64,000 nt of DNA from Oceanococcus sp964629015 (GCA_964629015.1 CAZVMN010000001.1:248001-312000), one strand, 5' to 3'. Counted from the first letter of the stretch, positions 1 to 9,390 are shown. The notes: a model not told the origin generated them from the sequence alone. Program-made: numbers and translations.

Positions 1-1
1 G

Positions 2-895
2 CGCGATGAAGATGCCATCACAGTGTTTTCTGACTTGGTGCGCGACTTCCCAGAACTGCCGGAACCGTACAACAACCTGGCCGTGCTTTACGCCCGTGCC
101 GGACGCTACGAAGAGGCCCGCGACGCGCTTGAGGCTGCGCTGGTCACGCATCCCAGTTATGCCACCGCGCACGAGAATCTCGGCGACATTTACGCCGCGC
201 TGGCCAACGCGGCCTACAACCGCGCGATCGTGCTGGACAAAAACAACAGCGATATTGAAGCAAAACAAGAGTTGGTCGCGCGCATCACGGGCATGCAAAA
301 AACCACCGCGCCAGTGCAAGTTGCCACCAACTCACGGCCGGCTCCGGTTGCTCCCCGCGGCACACCTGCACCAGCCCGGCCACAGCCCACGACAGCACCT
401 GCTGTAGCCAGTCGTCCTGCGGCACCGGTGACCGCCACACCCACGCAGCCGCGTGTCGCCGATGCCAACGATGTCCCGGAAACCTTCAGCACAACACCGA
501 TTTTGCCGGGTGGCGCCGCCGTCGCAAGTTCGTCAGGCAAGCTCAGCGCAGCCGACGAAAAGGCGGTACTGGCGCGATTGGAATCCTGGCGCAAGACCTG
601 GTCAGCACAGGATGTCGAGGGGTACCTGGCCAATTACAGCCCCAATTTCGATCCTGCCACGGGCGTATCGCGCAGTGTTTGGGAGTCGCAACGTCGCACC
701 CGAGTGGTGCGTCCGCGCTCGATTGCCATTCAGGCGCTAAGCCCACGTGTCGGCCAGACCGGTGGCAACCGGGCTTGGGTCGAGTTTACCCAGATCTACG
801 AGTCGAACAGCTACTCCGATCAGGTGCGCAAGCGTCTGGAAATGGAGAAGGTGGGCGGCCAATGGCTGATCGTCAAAGAAAGTGTTGTCGGTTAA
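2..895 (+). CDS. TPR protein with NTF2/SnoaL-like C-terminal domain (5' end missing)
   Basis: The reading frame is already open at base 2, so the N-terminus lies outside the window. The visible part begins with a tetratricopeptide-type segment (motifs PEPYNNLAVLYARAG and YATAHENLGDIY), which normally binds protein partners. A Pro/Ala/Thr-rich linker of about 70 residues follows. The C-terminal ~110 residues (from LARLESWRKTWSAQD to the stop) form an NTF2/SnoaL-like cone domain. The same kind of domain ends the next gene (W-R-x-x-W-S then a Y-L-A-x-Y element). The stop overlaps the start of the L,D-transpeptidase gene by 14 bases, so the two are probably co-translated and work together at the cell envelope. 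No enzymatic motif is visible. The exact partner and role are unknown. Confidence 0.8.
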   Translation, partial: RDEDAITVFSDLVRDFPELPEPYNNLAVLYARAGRYEEARDALEAALVTHPSYATAHENLGDIYAALANAAYNRAIVLDKNNSDIEAKQELVARITGMQKTTAPVQVATNSRPAPVAPRGTPAPARPQPTTAPAVASRPAAPVTATPTQPRVADANDVPETFSTTPILPGGAAVASSSGKLSAADEKAVLARLESWRKTWSAQDVEGYLANYSPNFDPATGVSRSVWESQRRTRVVRPRSIAIQALSPRVGQTGGNRAWVEFTQIYESNSYSDQVRKRLEMEKVGGQWLIVKESVVG

Positions 896-1952
896 GCGCG
901 GTCTAGAACTCCTTTTCGGCTTTGCCTGTGTGCTCGGTGCGGCGACACCGCTCGCGGCGCACGGGCCTGTCGCCGATCCCGCACAGCTGGTCAAAACCCC
1001 TCCTGATTTTCGCTTCGATCAGGTTCTGCGCACGCGTAACCCGGGAGATCGCCAAGCCTGGTTTGCTGAACAGTCCGGATTGCATTGGAGTTCGGCGCCT
1101 AGCAGTCTGATCCACGACGGCCTCAAGCCAAACGCCATACTGGAGCTCAACGACGAGGTTCGACACGTGATCCTGGCTGATCTGGAAAACCGCCGGGTTT
1201 ACCTGCTTGAAAACGACGGTGAGCTGCGTATTTTGCGCCACATGTACGCCACCATAGGCAAAGCCGGCACGCGCAAACAAGTCGAGGATGACAACCGCAC
1301 CCCGGTTGGGGTGTACACGGTGACGCGCTACATTGATGACGCTGCCCTGCCGGAGTTATACGGCGCTGGCGCCTTTCCCATCGACTATCCCAACAACTGG
1401 GATCGCGCCCATCAGCGCACCGGTTATGGGATCTGGGTGCACGGCGTTCCGCGTTCACACTATTCGCGCCCGCCGTTATCCAGTGAAGGTTGTGTGGCGG
1501 TGGGCAACGAAGATTTCGACAGCCTCAAGCCGTTCGTCACGCCGGGCAACACACGGGTGATATTCAGCGATCAGCTGAGTTGGCTCACGCCGGCGGAGCT
1601 GCATGCCGAGCGCCAGGAATTCAAAGCCCAGGTCGAGGCCTGGCGGCAAGCTTGGAGTGAGCGCGATACGGAGCGCTACCTTGCGTTTTACGCCAAGGAT
1701 TTTGTGACCCCGGACATGAACCGCTCAGACTTTGCCGAGCATAAACGGCGCGTCAATGCGGCGAAAAGCTTTATTCAGGTCGAACTCAACGACCTGAATA
1801 TCTTCAACTATCCGGACGGCAAAAATCTGCGCTTGGTGGAGTTTGTTCAGGATTACCGTAGCGACAACTACGCGTCCACTGATCATAAGCATCAGTTCTG
1901 GCGCTTGGACGACGACGGTCAGTGGCGGATTATTCGCGAAGCGTCATTGTAA
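882..1952 (+). CDS. L,D-transpeptidase (YkuD domain) with NTF2-like C-terminal domain
   Basis: A 356-residue exported protein with a GTG start inside the 3' end of the upstream gene. Residues 1-26 look like a signal peptide ending LAA. The YkuD catalytic domain spans about residues 92-230. Its catalytic motif is H187-G188 ... S201-E-G-C204, where Cys204 would be the acyl-enzyme nucleophile; the Arg that often follows Cys (SxGCxR) is absent here. YkuD enzymes make 3-3 peptidoglycan cross-links or attach proteins to peptidoglycan, or in some members act as amidases. Residues ~245-356 are an NTF2/SnoaL-like domain, as in the family NCBI calls L,D-transpeptidase Cds6, and similar to the C-terminus of the upstream protein. 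Substrate cannot be decided from sequence. Confidence 0.9.
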   Translation: MLSVKRGLELLFGFACVLGAATPLAAHGPVADPAQLVKTPPDFRFDQVLRTRNPGDRQAWFAEQSGLHWSSAPSSLIHDGLKPNAILELNDEVRHVILADLENRRVYLLENDGELRILRHMYATIGKAGTRKQVEDDNRTPVGVYTVTRYIDDAALPELYGAGAFPIDYPNNWDRAHQRTGYGIWVHGVPRSHYSRPPLSSEGCVAVGNEDFDSLKPFVTPGNTRVIFSDQLSWLTPAELHAERQEFKAQVEAWRQAWSERDTERYLAFYAKDFVTPDMNRSDFAEHKRRVNAAKSFIQVELNDLNIFNYPDGKNLRLVEFVQDYRSDNYASTDHKHQFWRLDDDGQWRIIREASL

Positions 1953-2082
1953 AACTCGTACCGATTCGCTTTCCGGTGCGATAACGAGACGCGCTCCAGT
2001 CCTCCGTGTATCGCTTGCCATCGGTCATCCGGGCCTCTGACAGTCCCGTCATGGCACCGCAGAGCGAGCGCAGCTAGACGGT

Positions 2083-3810
2083 TTATTTCTTTTTCGGAAT
2101 ATACAGGTCGGTGAGCGTACCCGCGGCAGCCTCTGCCGCCATACCCACGGATTCTGACAGCGTCGGGTGTGCGTGTATGGTCAGCCCGATATCGTGAGCG
2201 TCCGCGCCGAACTCAATCGCCAAACCCATTTCAGCCATCAACTCACCGGCATTGGGCCCAACCGCACCACCACCGAGCAAACGACCTGACTCTTTGTCGA
2301 AGAGCAGCTTGGTCACGCCATCCTGATAACCCATGCCCAAGGCACGCCCGTTGGCCGCCCAGGGAAATTGACCCTTTTCATAAGCGATTCCGTCCGCTTT
2401 GGCCTGTTGCTCGGTCAAACCAACCCAAGCCACTTCCGGATTGGTATACACCACGGACGGAATACAGCGAGCATCGAATGCGGTTTTTTGACCGGCGATA
2501 ACCTCGGCCGCCACTTTGCCTTCGTGGGTCGCTTTGTGCGCCAGCATGGGCTGCCCGGCGATATCACCGATCGCGAAGATATGCGGCACATTGCTGCGCA
2601 TCTGGCGGTCCACCGTGATGAACCCGCGTTCATCCACCTCAAGCCCCGCCGCCTGAGCGTTGATGCGGTCACCATTGGGCCGTCGCCCGACAGCAACGAG
2701 GACGCGATCATAGACTTGTGGCTCGGGAGCCTGATCACCGTCGAAACGCACTTTCAAACCGTCACTCGTGCTATCCACGCCCGTCACTTTGGTTTTCAGC
2801 CAAATGTTCTTCAGCAAGGATTTCATTTTCTTGGTCAAAGGCTTGACCAAATCCGCATCCGCCCCCGGCACGAGCATGTCGCTGAGCTCAACCACGTCCA
2901 CCGCGCTGCCCAGCACGGCGTAAACATTGGCCATTTCCAGACCGATGATCCCGCCACCAATGACCAACAGGCGGTTCGGAATGTCTTTGAGTTCCAGCGC
3001 GCCAGTCGAATCCATCAGCCGAGAGTCATCCTCCGGCATGCCCGGCAACGCCACCGTGCGCGAGCCCGCGGCAACAATGGCATGACGGAACCGGATCTCG
3101 CGACCGCCATCCGCACCGTCAACTCGCAAGCTGTTTGCAGAACTGAATTGGCCCTCGCCATGGATGACCTCAACTTTGCGTTGCTTGGCCAAACCAACGA
3201 GGCCCCCCGTCAGCTTGTCGACCACCGATTGCTTGAACCCACGCAGCTTGTCGATATCGATCTGCGGCTCACCGAAAACCACGCCGTGCTGCGCCATCTC
3301 CGCCGCTTCATCCATCACGTGCGCCGTGTGCAACAGCGCTTTGGAAGGAATACAGCCGACGTTCAAACACACGCCGCCAAGGGTGGCATGACGTTCTACC
3401 AATAAGGTTTTCAAACCAAGGTCGGCGGCTCGAAATGCGGCGCTGTAACCGCCGGGCCCCGAACCCAGAACCACCACGTCGCAATCCATTTCCCCAGAGC
3501 TTGCTGATGGCTGCGCTTGCGGTTGCGTCGCGGATTTCGATGTCTGAGGTGCGCTGTCGGCCTTGTTCTGGTCTTCCGCGACGTCGATACGCGCGATGAC
3601 ATCGCCCTGGCTCACTTTGTCGCCCACTTTGACCAACACGTCCACCAAGGTGCCGTCCAGCGGGGACGGCACCTCCATGGTTGCCTTATCCGATTCCAGC
3701 ACGATCAGAGGCGTTTCCGCGGCCACTTGGTCGCCGGCAGCGACCAGCACATCAATGATTTCAACGGCGTCGAAATCCCCGATATCGGGAACGCGAATAT
3801 CCTGACTCAT
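2083..3810 (-). CDS. lpdA: Dihydrolipoyl dehydrogenase (E3) with N-terminal lipoyl domain
   Basis: A 575-residue E3 component of the pyruvate dehydrogenase complex, which reoxidises dihydrolipoamide with FAD and NAD+. Residues 1-80 are a biotinyl/lipoyl domain with the lipoylation site in ESDKATMEVPSP. A flexible Ala/Gln/Ser linker follows (~82-107). The catalytic part has the FAD motif GSGPGGYSAAF, the redox-active disulfide motif GGVCLNVGCIPSK, the NAD motif GGGIIGLEM and the dimerisation motif with the His-Pro pair (HAHPTLSE). Classical E3 is about 475 residues; the extra ~100 residues are the lipoyl domain and linker, as known for some beta- and gammaproteobacterial PDH operons. It is the last gene of aceE-aceF-DUF1329-lpdA. 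The lipoyl domain is very close in sequence to that of the aceF product. Confidence 0.97.
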   Translation of the reverse strand: MSQDIRVPDIGDFDAVEIIDVLVAAGDQVAAETPLIVLESDKATMEVPSPLDGTLVDVLVKVGDKVSQGDVIARIDVAEDQNKADSAPQTSKSATQPQAQPSASSGEMDCDVVVLGSGPGGYSAAFRAADLGLKTLLVERHATLGGVCLNVGCIPSKALLHTAHVMDEAAEMAQHGVVFGEPQIDIDKLRGFKQSVVDKLTGGLVGLAKQRKVEVIHGEGQFSSANSLRVDGADGGREIRFRHAIVAAGSRTVALPGMPEDDSRLMDSTGALELKDIPNRLLVIGGGIIGLEMANVYAVLGSAVDVVELSDMLVPGADADLVKPLTKKMKSLLKNIWLKTKVTGVDSTSDGLKVRFDGDQAPEPQVYDRVLVAVGRRPNGDRINAQAAGLEVDERGFITVDRQMRSNVPHIFAIGDIAGQPMLAHKATHEGKVAAEVIAGQKTAFDARCIPSVVYTNPEVAWVGLTEQQAKADGIAYEKGQFPWAANGRALGMGYQDGVTKLLFDKESGRLLGGGAVGPNAGELMAEMGLAIEFGADAHDIGLTIHAHPTLSESVGMAAEAAAGTLTDLYIPKKK

Positions 3811-3829
3811 GAAGGACGGACTACCTTAT

Positions 3830-5182
3830 TTAGCGCGTGGCGCGGCGGGCCACCTTGTTGGGTTCAAAATGCTTCTCTTCAAACGAGACGGTGAAGTCGT
3901 TTGGCTTGTCTTCGTTGATCATGGCGGTGGCGAAGTACACCCGCGACTGCAAGTCGTAGATGATTTCCGGCACGGTGCTGCAGCTCAGAATCGTCGGTAG
4001 ACAGACCAGATGGCCTTCCTGGAACTTGTAGAACTGGTCGCGATGATCGTAGTTGTCGATCATGGTCGCAGTCCAGGTATCTTCGTCGAAGTAAATCGTG
4101 CGCTTTTTGAAGGTGTGACGAACTTCCGGGCGGTTGTTCGCTTCCACCACCCACATGCGGTGGATCTCATAGCGCGCCACATCCTGATTGATGTGTAAGC
4201 CTTGGAGGATGTCCTCGTATTTCAGGTCTTTGGAATTGATGCCCGCACTGTTGTACGGCGTGATCATCGGTTTGCGACCGAGGAGCTTCCAGGTGAAGCG
4301 ATCCAGCTTGCCGTTGACCATGTCGACCTGGTCGTAGAACTGCTGACCGTCAGTGCCCTCGTACGGATTGTCATAACCCACGGACGGTGCGCGACGAATC
4401 CGGCGCAGCCCCGGGTTGTAGAGCCACGCGCTACGGTAATCGGCGTGTTCCCAGGCCAGCAGCAACTGACCAGCCATGCGCGGTGGTGCTTTGGTTTCCG
4501 ACAGGTACCACAGGAAGATGTCGTCTGGGCCGTTCATGCTGCCCGGTTCATTGAGGTTGGAGTATTTGAACTTCACCTCTTCAACGATTTTGGTCAGCTG
4601 GAAGCTACCATCACCCTGCACAATCGCCTGATTGTTGAAACGCACGGCATCGTTACCACGCCACTTGAGGCGATGATTCCACCATGGGTGAGCGCCGGTG
4701 GTCGGAATCGGGAAGGGGAAACCCAAGGTGGTGTCGCGGATTTTGTCCGGATCGCCGCCTTCGAGATGTGCGGTCGTCGCGTTTTTGATCGTGGCGTCGT
4801 AGATGGCTTTGGGCCACGCGGCGTCACGATGTGACGGATACACTTTGATCTTGTAGCTGTCGTAACGCTGCAGCAGCTGCTTGTGGCCTTCCGACAACAA
4901 GTCCGCGTACTCACCCATATTGGCTTTGGTCACCACGAACAAGGGTTGCTCGTCCTTGAAACGGTTCTCAACCCAGGTCGCTTCACGGATGAGTTTGTCA
5001 CCGTAAGGGGTGTAGGGCGTCCACTCCGGCACATGTTTGCCATCACCGGCCCGAATTGCACCGACGGGCGTCAATTCGGTTCCACTCACTCCGAGTTTGG
5101 CGGCCTCCTCCGGCGAGACCTTGGCCTGAGCAGCGACGCTGGCCAACAAAAGGCCGGCTGCCATTCCTGCAATTATCCGCAT
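3830..5182 (-). CDS. DUF1329 family exported protein
   Basis: About 450 residues, with a Sec signal peptide (hydrophobic stretch then SVAAQA) and the DUF1329 fold, related to lipoprotein-localisation (LolA/LolB-like) beta structures. The ATG at 5182 is preferred over the GTG three bases upstream because AAGGAG lies six bases before it. DUF1329 proteins in pseudomonads and relatives often sit beside DUF1302 or RND-type (MMPL) genes and are implicated in outer-membrane or hydrophobic-substrate handling, but no reaction is established. Here the gene stands between aceF and lpdA on the same strand, with gaps of about 95 and 19 bases. That makes it part of, or embedded in, the pyruvate dehydrogenase operon, which is unusual. 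No DUF1302 partner is in the window. Confidence 0.9.
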   Translation of the reverse strand: MRIIAGMAAGLLLASVAAQAKVSPEEAAKLGVSGTELTPVGAIRAGDGKHVPEWTPYTPYGDKLIREATWVENRFKDEQPLFVVTKANMGEYADLLSEGHKQLLQRYDSYKIKVYPSHRDAAWPKAIYDATIKNATTAHLEGGDPDKIRDTTLGFPFPIPTTGAHPWWNHRLKWRGNDAVRFNNQAIVQGDGSFQLTKIVEEVKFKYSNLNEPGSMNGPDDIFLWYLSETKAPPRMAGQLLLAWEHADYRSAWLYNPGLRRIRRAPSVGYDNPYEGTDGQQFYDQVDMVNGKLDRFTWKLLGRKPMITPYNSAGINSKDLKYEDILQGLHINQDVARYEIHRMWVVEANNRPEVRHTFKKRTIYFDEDTWTATMIDNYDHRDQFYKFQEGHLVCLPTILSCSTVPEIIYDLQSRVYFATAMINEDKPNDFTVSFEEKHFEPNKVARRATR

Positions 5183-5277
5183 CACGATCTCCTTATTTGC
5201 ACACGCAATTAGCTTTTGTTTTAAAAATGGGAATTACGATGCCTCAAAAGACACCCCAAGTCCACGTGTAATTCGGC

Positions 5278-6582
5278 TTACAGACACAATCTGCGCACAT
5301 CGCTCAGCAGCTCTGACAGCTTGACCGCAAAGCGCGCGGCGGCGGCGCCATCGATGACCCGATGATCGTAGGACAGCGACAAGGGCAACATCATTCGAGG
5401 CTGAAATGCCTGACCATCCCACACGGCTTCGAACTTGGAGCGCGAAACGCCCAGGATAGCCACTTCAGGCGCATTCACGATGGGGGTGAAATGAGAGCCG
5501 CCGATCCCGCCCAGGCTGGAAATGGAGAAGCAACCGCCTTGCATCTGCGCCGGAGTCAGTTTGCCGTCACGCGCGGCTTTCGCCAGTTGGGCCGCTTCCA
5601 CCGCCAGTTCGCTGACACTTTTGCGGTCTGCATCGCGTATCACCGGCACAACCAGACCATTGGGCGTGTCGGCCGCAAAACCGATGTGGCAATACTTTTT
5701 GAGAATCAAGGATTCGCCATCCGCTGACAACGAACTGTTGAACTGAGGATAGGCTTTGAGCGCCAAACATGCCGCTTTGATCACAAACGGCAGCAAGGTG
5801 AGTTTGACCTCACCTCGCTCCGATTCATGCTTACGAAAACGCTCCAACTCCGTGATGTCGGCGCTCTCAAATTGAGTAACATGCGGCACCACCACCCAGT
5901 TGCGGTGCAGATTGGCCGCCGACAATTTGCGAATCCGCGACAGCTCTTTGACTTCTGTGTCACCGAATTTGCTGAAATCAACAGCCGGCATGCTGGGCAA
6001 ACCCGTGCCCGGCGCGGATGCCCCGCCCGCCAAACGCGTTTTGACGAATTGTTGAACGTCCTCACGCAAGATACGGTCTTTCGGGCCGCTACCGCTGACC
6101 TGGGTCAGATCCACGCCCAATTCACGCGCAAACAAACGCACGGAGGGGCTGGCATGAGGAAGATCCTGACCGCTCGGAGCATCGACGCTCGGTGGCTGAG
6201 CCGTTTTGGCCGGTGCCTGTGCCGATGCCTCGGATTTCGATGACCGATCCGATTTCGCTTCGTTCTCGTCTTCTTCTTCGCGTTCTTGCGCTGGCGGTTC
6301 GTCCTGTTCTTGCGAGACATCATCGCTGTCTGACTCAGCAGACGCTTCAGCGGCATCCAAAAGCGCGATAACGTCGCCCTGCGACACTTTGTCACCGACT
6401 TTGACTTTGACTTCCGTCAGCGTGCCGGCAGCCGGGCTCGGTACCTCCATGGTGGCTTTGTCGGATTCAAGAACCAGCAAAGCCTGCTCGGCGTCGACCG
6501 TGTCACCCGCGGACACCAAGACCTCAATGATCTCAACCGCATCGAAATCACCGATATCCGGAACTGTGATGTTCTGACTCAT
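5278..6582 (-). CDS. aceF: Dihydrolipoyllysine acetyltransferase (E2) of pyruvate dehydrogenase
   Basis: A 434-residue E2 component, transferring the acetyl group from lipoamide to CoA. Domain order: one lipoyl domain (1-~78, ESDKATMEVPSPA), a long acidic/Ala-rich linker (~80-140), a peripheral subunit-binding domain (ASPSVRLFARELGVDL...GPKDRILREDV, ~143-180) and the catalytic CoA-acyltransferase domain ending with SYDHRVIDGAAAARF, where the catalytic His-Arg and Asp sit. Many gammaproteobacterial E2 proteins carry two or three lipoyl domains; this one has one, with a second copy fused to LpdA. It starts 10 bases after the aceE stop and is surely cotranscribed with it. Confidence 0.97.
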   Translation of the reverse strand: MSQNITVPDIGDFDAVEIIEVLVSAGDTVDAEQALLVLESDKATMEVPSPAAGTLTEVKVKVGDKVSQGDVIALLDAAEASAESDSDDVSQEQDEPPAQEREEEDENEAKSDRSSKSEASAQAPAKTAQPPSVDAPSGQDLPHASPSVRLFARELGVDLTQVSGSGPKDRILREDVQQFVKTRLAGGASAPGTGLPSMPAVDFSKFGDTEVKELSRIRKLSAANLHRNWVVVPHVTQFESADITELERFRKHESERGEVKLTLLPFVIKAACLALKAYPQFNSSLSADGESLILKKYCHIGFAADTPNGLVVPVIRDADRKSVSELAVEAAQLAKAARDGKLTPAQMQGGCFSISSLGGIGGSHFTPIVNAPEVAILGVSRSKFEAVWDGQAFQPRMMLPLSLSYDHRVIDGAAAARFAVKLSELLSDVRRLCL

Positions 6583-6592
6583 GCTTGGTTCC

Positions 6593-9265
6593 TTACACCG
6601 TCGTCGGATTGGGTTTGTCGCTGGGGATGGCGTATTTGTCCAAGGCCTGGCGCACCAGGGTGGTTTCGACGACGCCCTGATCCGCCAGAGCTTTTATGGC
6701 GGTCACGGTGATCCAGCGACGATCGACCTCAAAGAAGTCGCGTAAATTCTCGCGCGTGTCTGAACGCCCAAAGCCGTCGGTACCCAAGGTGTAATAAGGC
6801 GCAGGCACCCAGGGTCGAATGAATTCCGCGTAGGTTCGCTGATAGTCGGTTGCCGCGATCACCGGGCCGCTGCCGGAGTCCAGGCACGCCTCCACGTAGC
6901 TTTGCTGCGCGGGTTCTTCCGGATTCAGTCGATTTCGCCGTTCCACTGCCTGACCATCGCGCATCAGTTGCGTCAAACTCGGTGCGGCCCAAATGTCGAC
7001 GCTGATATCCCAATCACTTTTTAGCAGTTCGGCAGCCTCTAGAATCTCACGGAAGATCGCACCGCAACCCAACAGCCTGACGTGGCGTTGGCCCGGATTG
7101 TCAGCCATTTGGAAGGGATAAAGCCCCTTCATGATGCCGTCTTCCACGCCCTCGGGCATGGCGGGATGGACGTAATTCTCGTTTTCCAGGGTCAGGTAGT
7201 AGTAGTGATCCTGATTCTCCGCGTACATCAGATTCATACCGCGGTGGACGATCACCGCGATTTCATACGCAAAGGTGGTGTCATAGGCGCGGCAGTTGGG
7301 AATGGTCGAAGCCAGAACATGGCTGTGGCCATCCTCGTGCTGCAAACCTTCACCGTTGAGTGTTGTCCGGCCTGCCGTGCCACCCAGCAAAAAGCCTCGG
7401 GCACGCATATCGCCAGCCGCCCAGGCAAGATCGCCAATGCGCTGGAAGCCGAACATCGAGTAAAAGATATAGAACGGGATCAGCGGGGTATTGTGGCTGG
7501 AGTACGCCGTGGCTGCGGCGACCCAGGACGACATCGCGCCCGCTTCAGTGATGCCTTCCTCAAGAACCTGGCCTTTGACATCCTCGCGGTAGAAGGCGAG
7601 CTGGTCAGAATCTTCCGGTTTGTACTTCTGGCCCACCACCGAGTAAATCCCGAGCTGGCGGAACATGCCTTCCATACCAAAGGTCCGCGCCTCATCCGGC
7701 ACGATCGGAACCACGCGCTGACCAATGGATTTGTCCCGAATCAGGGTTTGCAAAAACTGAACAAACGCCATGGTGGTCGAAATGCTGCGCTCGCCCGTGC
7801 CTTCAAGCTGGCGTTTGAAGGTGTCCAGCGGCGGAATCTCCAGCGGCTCGCAGTGACGACGGCGCGCTGGCAAGTCACCACCGAGGTCACGCCGGCGTTG
7901 CTTGAGGTAGGCGATTTCTTCGGAGTCTTCTGAGGGCTTGTAGAACGGTGCTTCCGCGATCTGTTCGTCAGAAATCGGGATCTGGAAACGGTCGCGGAAC
8001 TCTTTGAGCGCCGCCTCACCCATTTTCTTCTGCTGATGGGTGATGTTCTGACCCTCGCCGGCTTCGCCCATGCCGTAGCCTTTGACCGTCTTGGCAAGAA
8101 TGACGGTGGGCCGTCCATCGGCCTCATTCACGGCGCGATGATAGGCGGCGTAAACCTTGTGTGGATCATGGCCACCGCGATTCAGGCGTGCGATGTCCTC
8201 ATCCGACATGGAGGCCACAAGCTTGGCGGTTTCCGGATATTTGCCAAAGAATTCATCCCGCGTATAGCGACCACCTTTGGCTTTGTAGGCTTGGTATTCG
8301 CCATCGACGGTTTCGTCCATCAAGCGGCGCAACATGCCGTCGCCATCACGTGCCAGCAGAGCGTCCCAGGCCGCACCCCAAATGACTTTGATGACGTTCC
8401 AACCGGCGCCGCGGAACGAGCCTTCCAATTCCTGAATGATCTTGCCGTCGCCACGAACCGGGCCATCCAGCCGTTGCAGATTGCAGTTGACCACGAACAC
8501 CAGGTTGTCGAGCTTTTCACGCGCGGCTATGTCGATGGCGCCCAACGACTCAGGCTCGTCCATTTCGCCATCGCCGCAGAAACACCAGACTTTGCGATCA
8601 CCAATATCGGCCAAGCCGCGACTGTGCAGATACTTCATCAATCGCGCCTGATAAATTGCCTGAATCGGTCCCAGGCCCATGCTGACAGTCGGAAATTGCC
8701 AGAAATCGGGCATCAACCAAGGGTGTGGGTACGACGACAGTCCATTGCCGCCAACCTCAGAGCGGAAATTGCGCAGTTGTTCCTCATCCAGGCGACCTTC
8801 CAGATAGGCTCGCGCGTAAATCCCAGGCGCGGAGTGGCCCTGGATGTAGATCAAATCGCCACCCCCGGGATGGTCTTTGCCACGCCAGAAGTGATTGAAA
8901 CCGACGTCGTATAAGGTCGCCGCCGAGGCAAAGCTGGCGATATGTCCGCCGATGCCGTCATGAGCCCGGTTGGCCTGGATCACCATGGCCATGGCATTCC
9001 ATCGCGTCAGTGAACGAATTTTCCATTCCAGAGCATGATCGCCTGGCGCGGGCGCTTCCGCATGTGGAGGGATAGTGTTGACGTAAGCGGTATGCGGCCG
9101 AAACGGGATGTAAGTCCCCGATCGTCGTGATTTGTCGATCAAAGCTTCCAGCAGGAAGTGGGCCCTCTCTGGCCCTTCGCGAGCAATTACCGCCTCGAGA
9201 GCATCCAACCATTCCTGGGTTTCGGTCGGGTCACCGTCCTGTGTGTACCGAGTATCGTCCGTCAT
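6593..9265 (-). CDS. aceE: Pyruvate dehydrogenase E1 component, homodimeric type
   Basis: About 890 residues, matching the 887-residue E. coli enzyme. It decarboxylates pyruvate with thiamine diphosphate and reductively acetylates the E2 lipoyl group. The ThDP-binding motif GDGEMDEPES and the nearby NCNLQRLDGP are clear, as are DEARTFGMEGMFRQ and the C-terminal LGTDGFGRSDTRENLR. The frame stays open upstream to 9322. ATG 9265 (MTDDTRYTQDGDPTETQEW) best matches family length, though ATG 9280 with a GGTGG-type site is possible. First gene of the PDH operon; its promoter must lie in the ~110 bases before the mnmE stop at 9391. Confidence 0.97.
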   Translation of the reverse strand: MTDDTRYTQDGDPTETQEWLDALEAVIAREGPERAHFLLEALIDKSRRSGTYIPFRPHTAYVNTIPPHAEAPAPGDHALEWKIRSLTRWNAMAMVIQANRAHDGIGGHIASFASAATLYDVGFNHFWRGKDHPGGGDLIYIQGHSAPGIYARAYLEGRLDEEQLRNFRSEVGGNGLSSYPHPWLMPDFWQFPTVSMGLGPIQAIYQARLMKYLHSRGLADIGDRKVWCFCGDGEMDEPESLGAIDIAAREKLDNLVFVVNCNLQRLDGPVRGDGKIIQELEGSFRGAGWNVIKVIWGAAWDALLARDGDGMLRRLMDETVDGEYQAYKAKGGRYTRDEFFGKYPETAKLVASMSDEDIARLNRGGHDPHKVYAAYHRAVNEADGRPTVILAKTVKGYGMGEAGEGQNITHQQKKMGEAALKEFRDRFQIPISDEQIAEAPFYKPSEDSEEIAYLKQRRRDLGGDLPARRRHCEPLEIPPLDTFKRQLEGTGERSISTTMAFVQFLQTLIRDKSIGQRVVPIVPDEARTFGMEGMFRQLGIYSVVGQKYKPEDSDQLAFYREDVKGQVLEEGITEAGAMSSWVAAATAYSSHNTPLIPFYIFYSMFGFQRIGDLAWAAGDMRARGFLLGGTAGRTTLNGEGLQHEDGHSHVLASTIPNCRAYDTTFAYEIAVIVHRGMNLMYAENQDHYYYLTLENENYVHPAMPEGVEDGIMKGLYPFQMADNPGQRHVRLLGCGAIFREILEAAELLKSDWDISVDIWAAPSLTQLMRDGQAVERRNRLNPEEPAQQSYVEACLDSGSGPVIAATDYQRTYAEFIRPWVPAPYYTLGTDGFGRSDTRENLRDFFEVDRRWITVTAIKALADQGVVETTLVRQALDKYAIPSDKPNPTTV

Positions 9266-9343
9266 CGCCTCACTCTGCATGCGTGAACCACCAACACAGC
9301 ATCGGTGGTTTGCCTGAACCAATCAAGCACACCTGCATGTTAG

Positions 9344-9374
9344 TAACGGATATACGCGCTAACCCCGTCCGTTA
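9344..9374. repeat. Inverted repeat upstream of aceE
   Basis: Arms TAACGGA (9344-9350) and TCCGTTA (9368-9374) are perfectly complementary and separated by 17 bases. It lies in the only intergenic space between mnmE and aceE, about 80-110 bases before the aceE start, where an operator for the PDH operon would be expected. It does not resemble the E. coli PdhR box. It could equally be a weak transcription stop for mnmE, but neither side has a T-run. Confidence 0.3.
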
Positions 9375-9390
9375 TGACGACATTGCGAGC

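Noticed and set aside
1953..2082. Terminator or tRNA between the L,D-transpeptidase gene and lpdA
   Set aside because: Only an imperfect stem without a T-run and no cloverleaf pattern could be found.
2368..3405. 345-codon open frame on the plus strand opposite lpdA
   Set aside because: Lies fully antisense to the E3 coding region, His/Arg-rich, no motif.
5263..5268. CACGTG core near the DUF1329/aceF junction as a parS site
   Set aside because: Flanking bases (AGTC...TAAT) do not form the parS palindrome.
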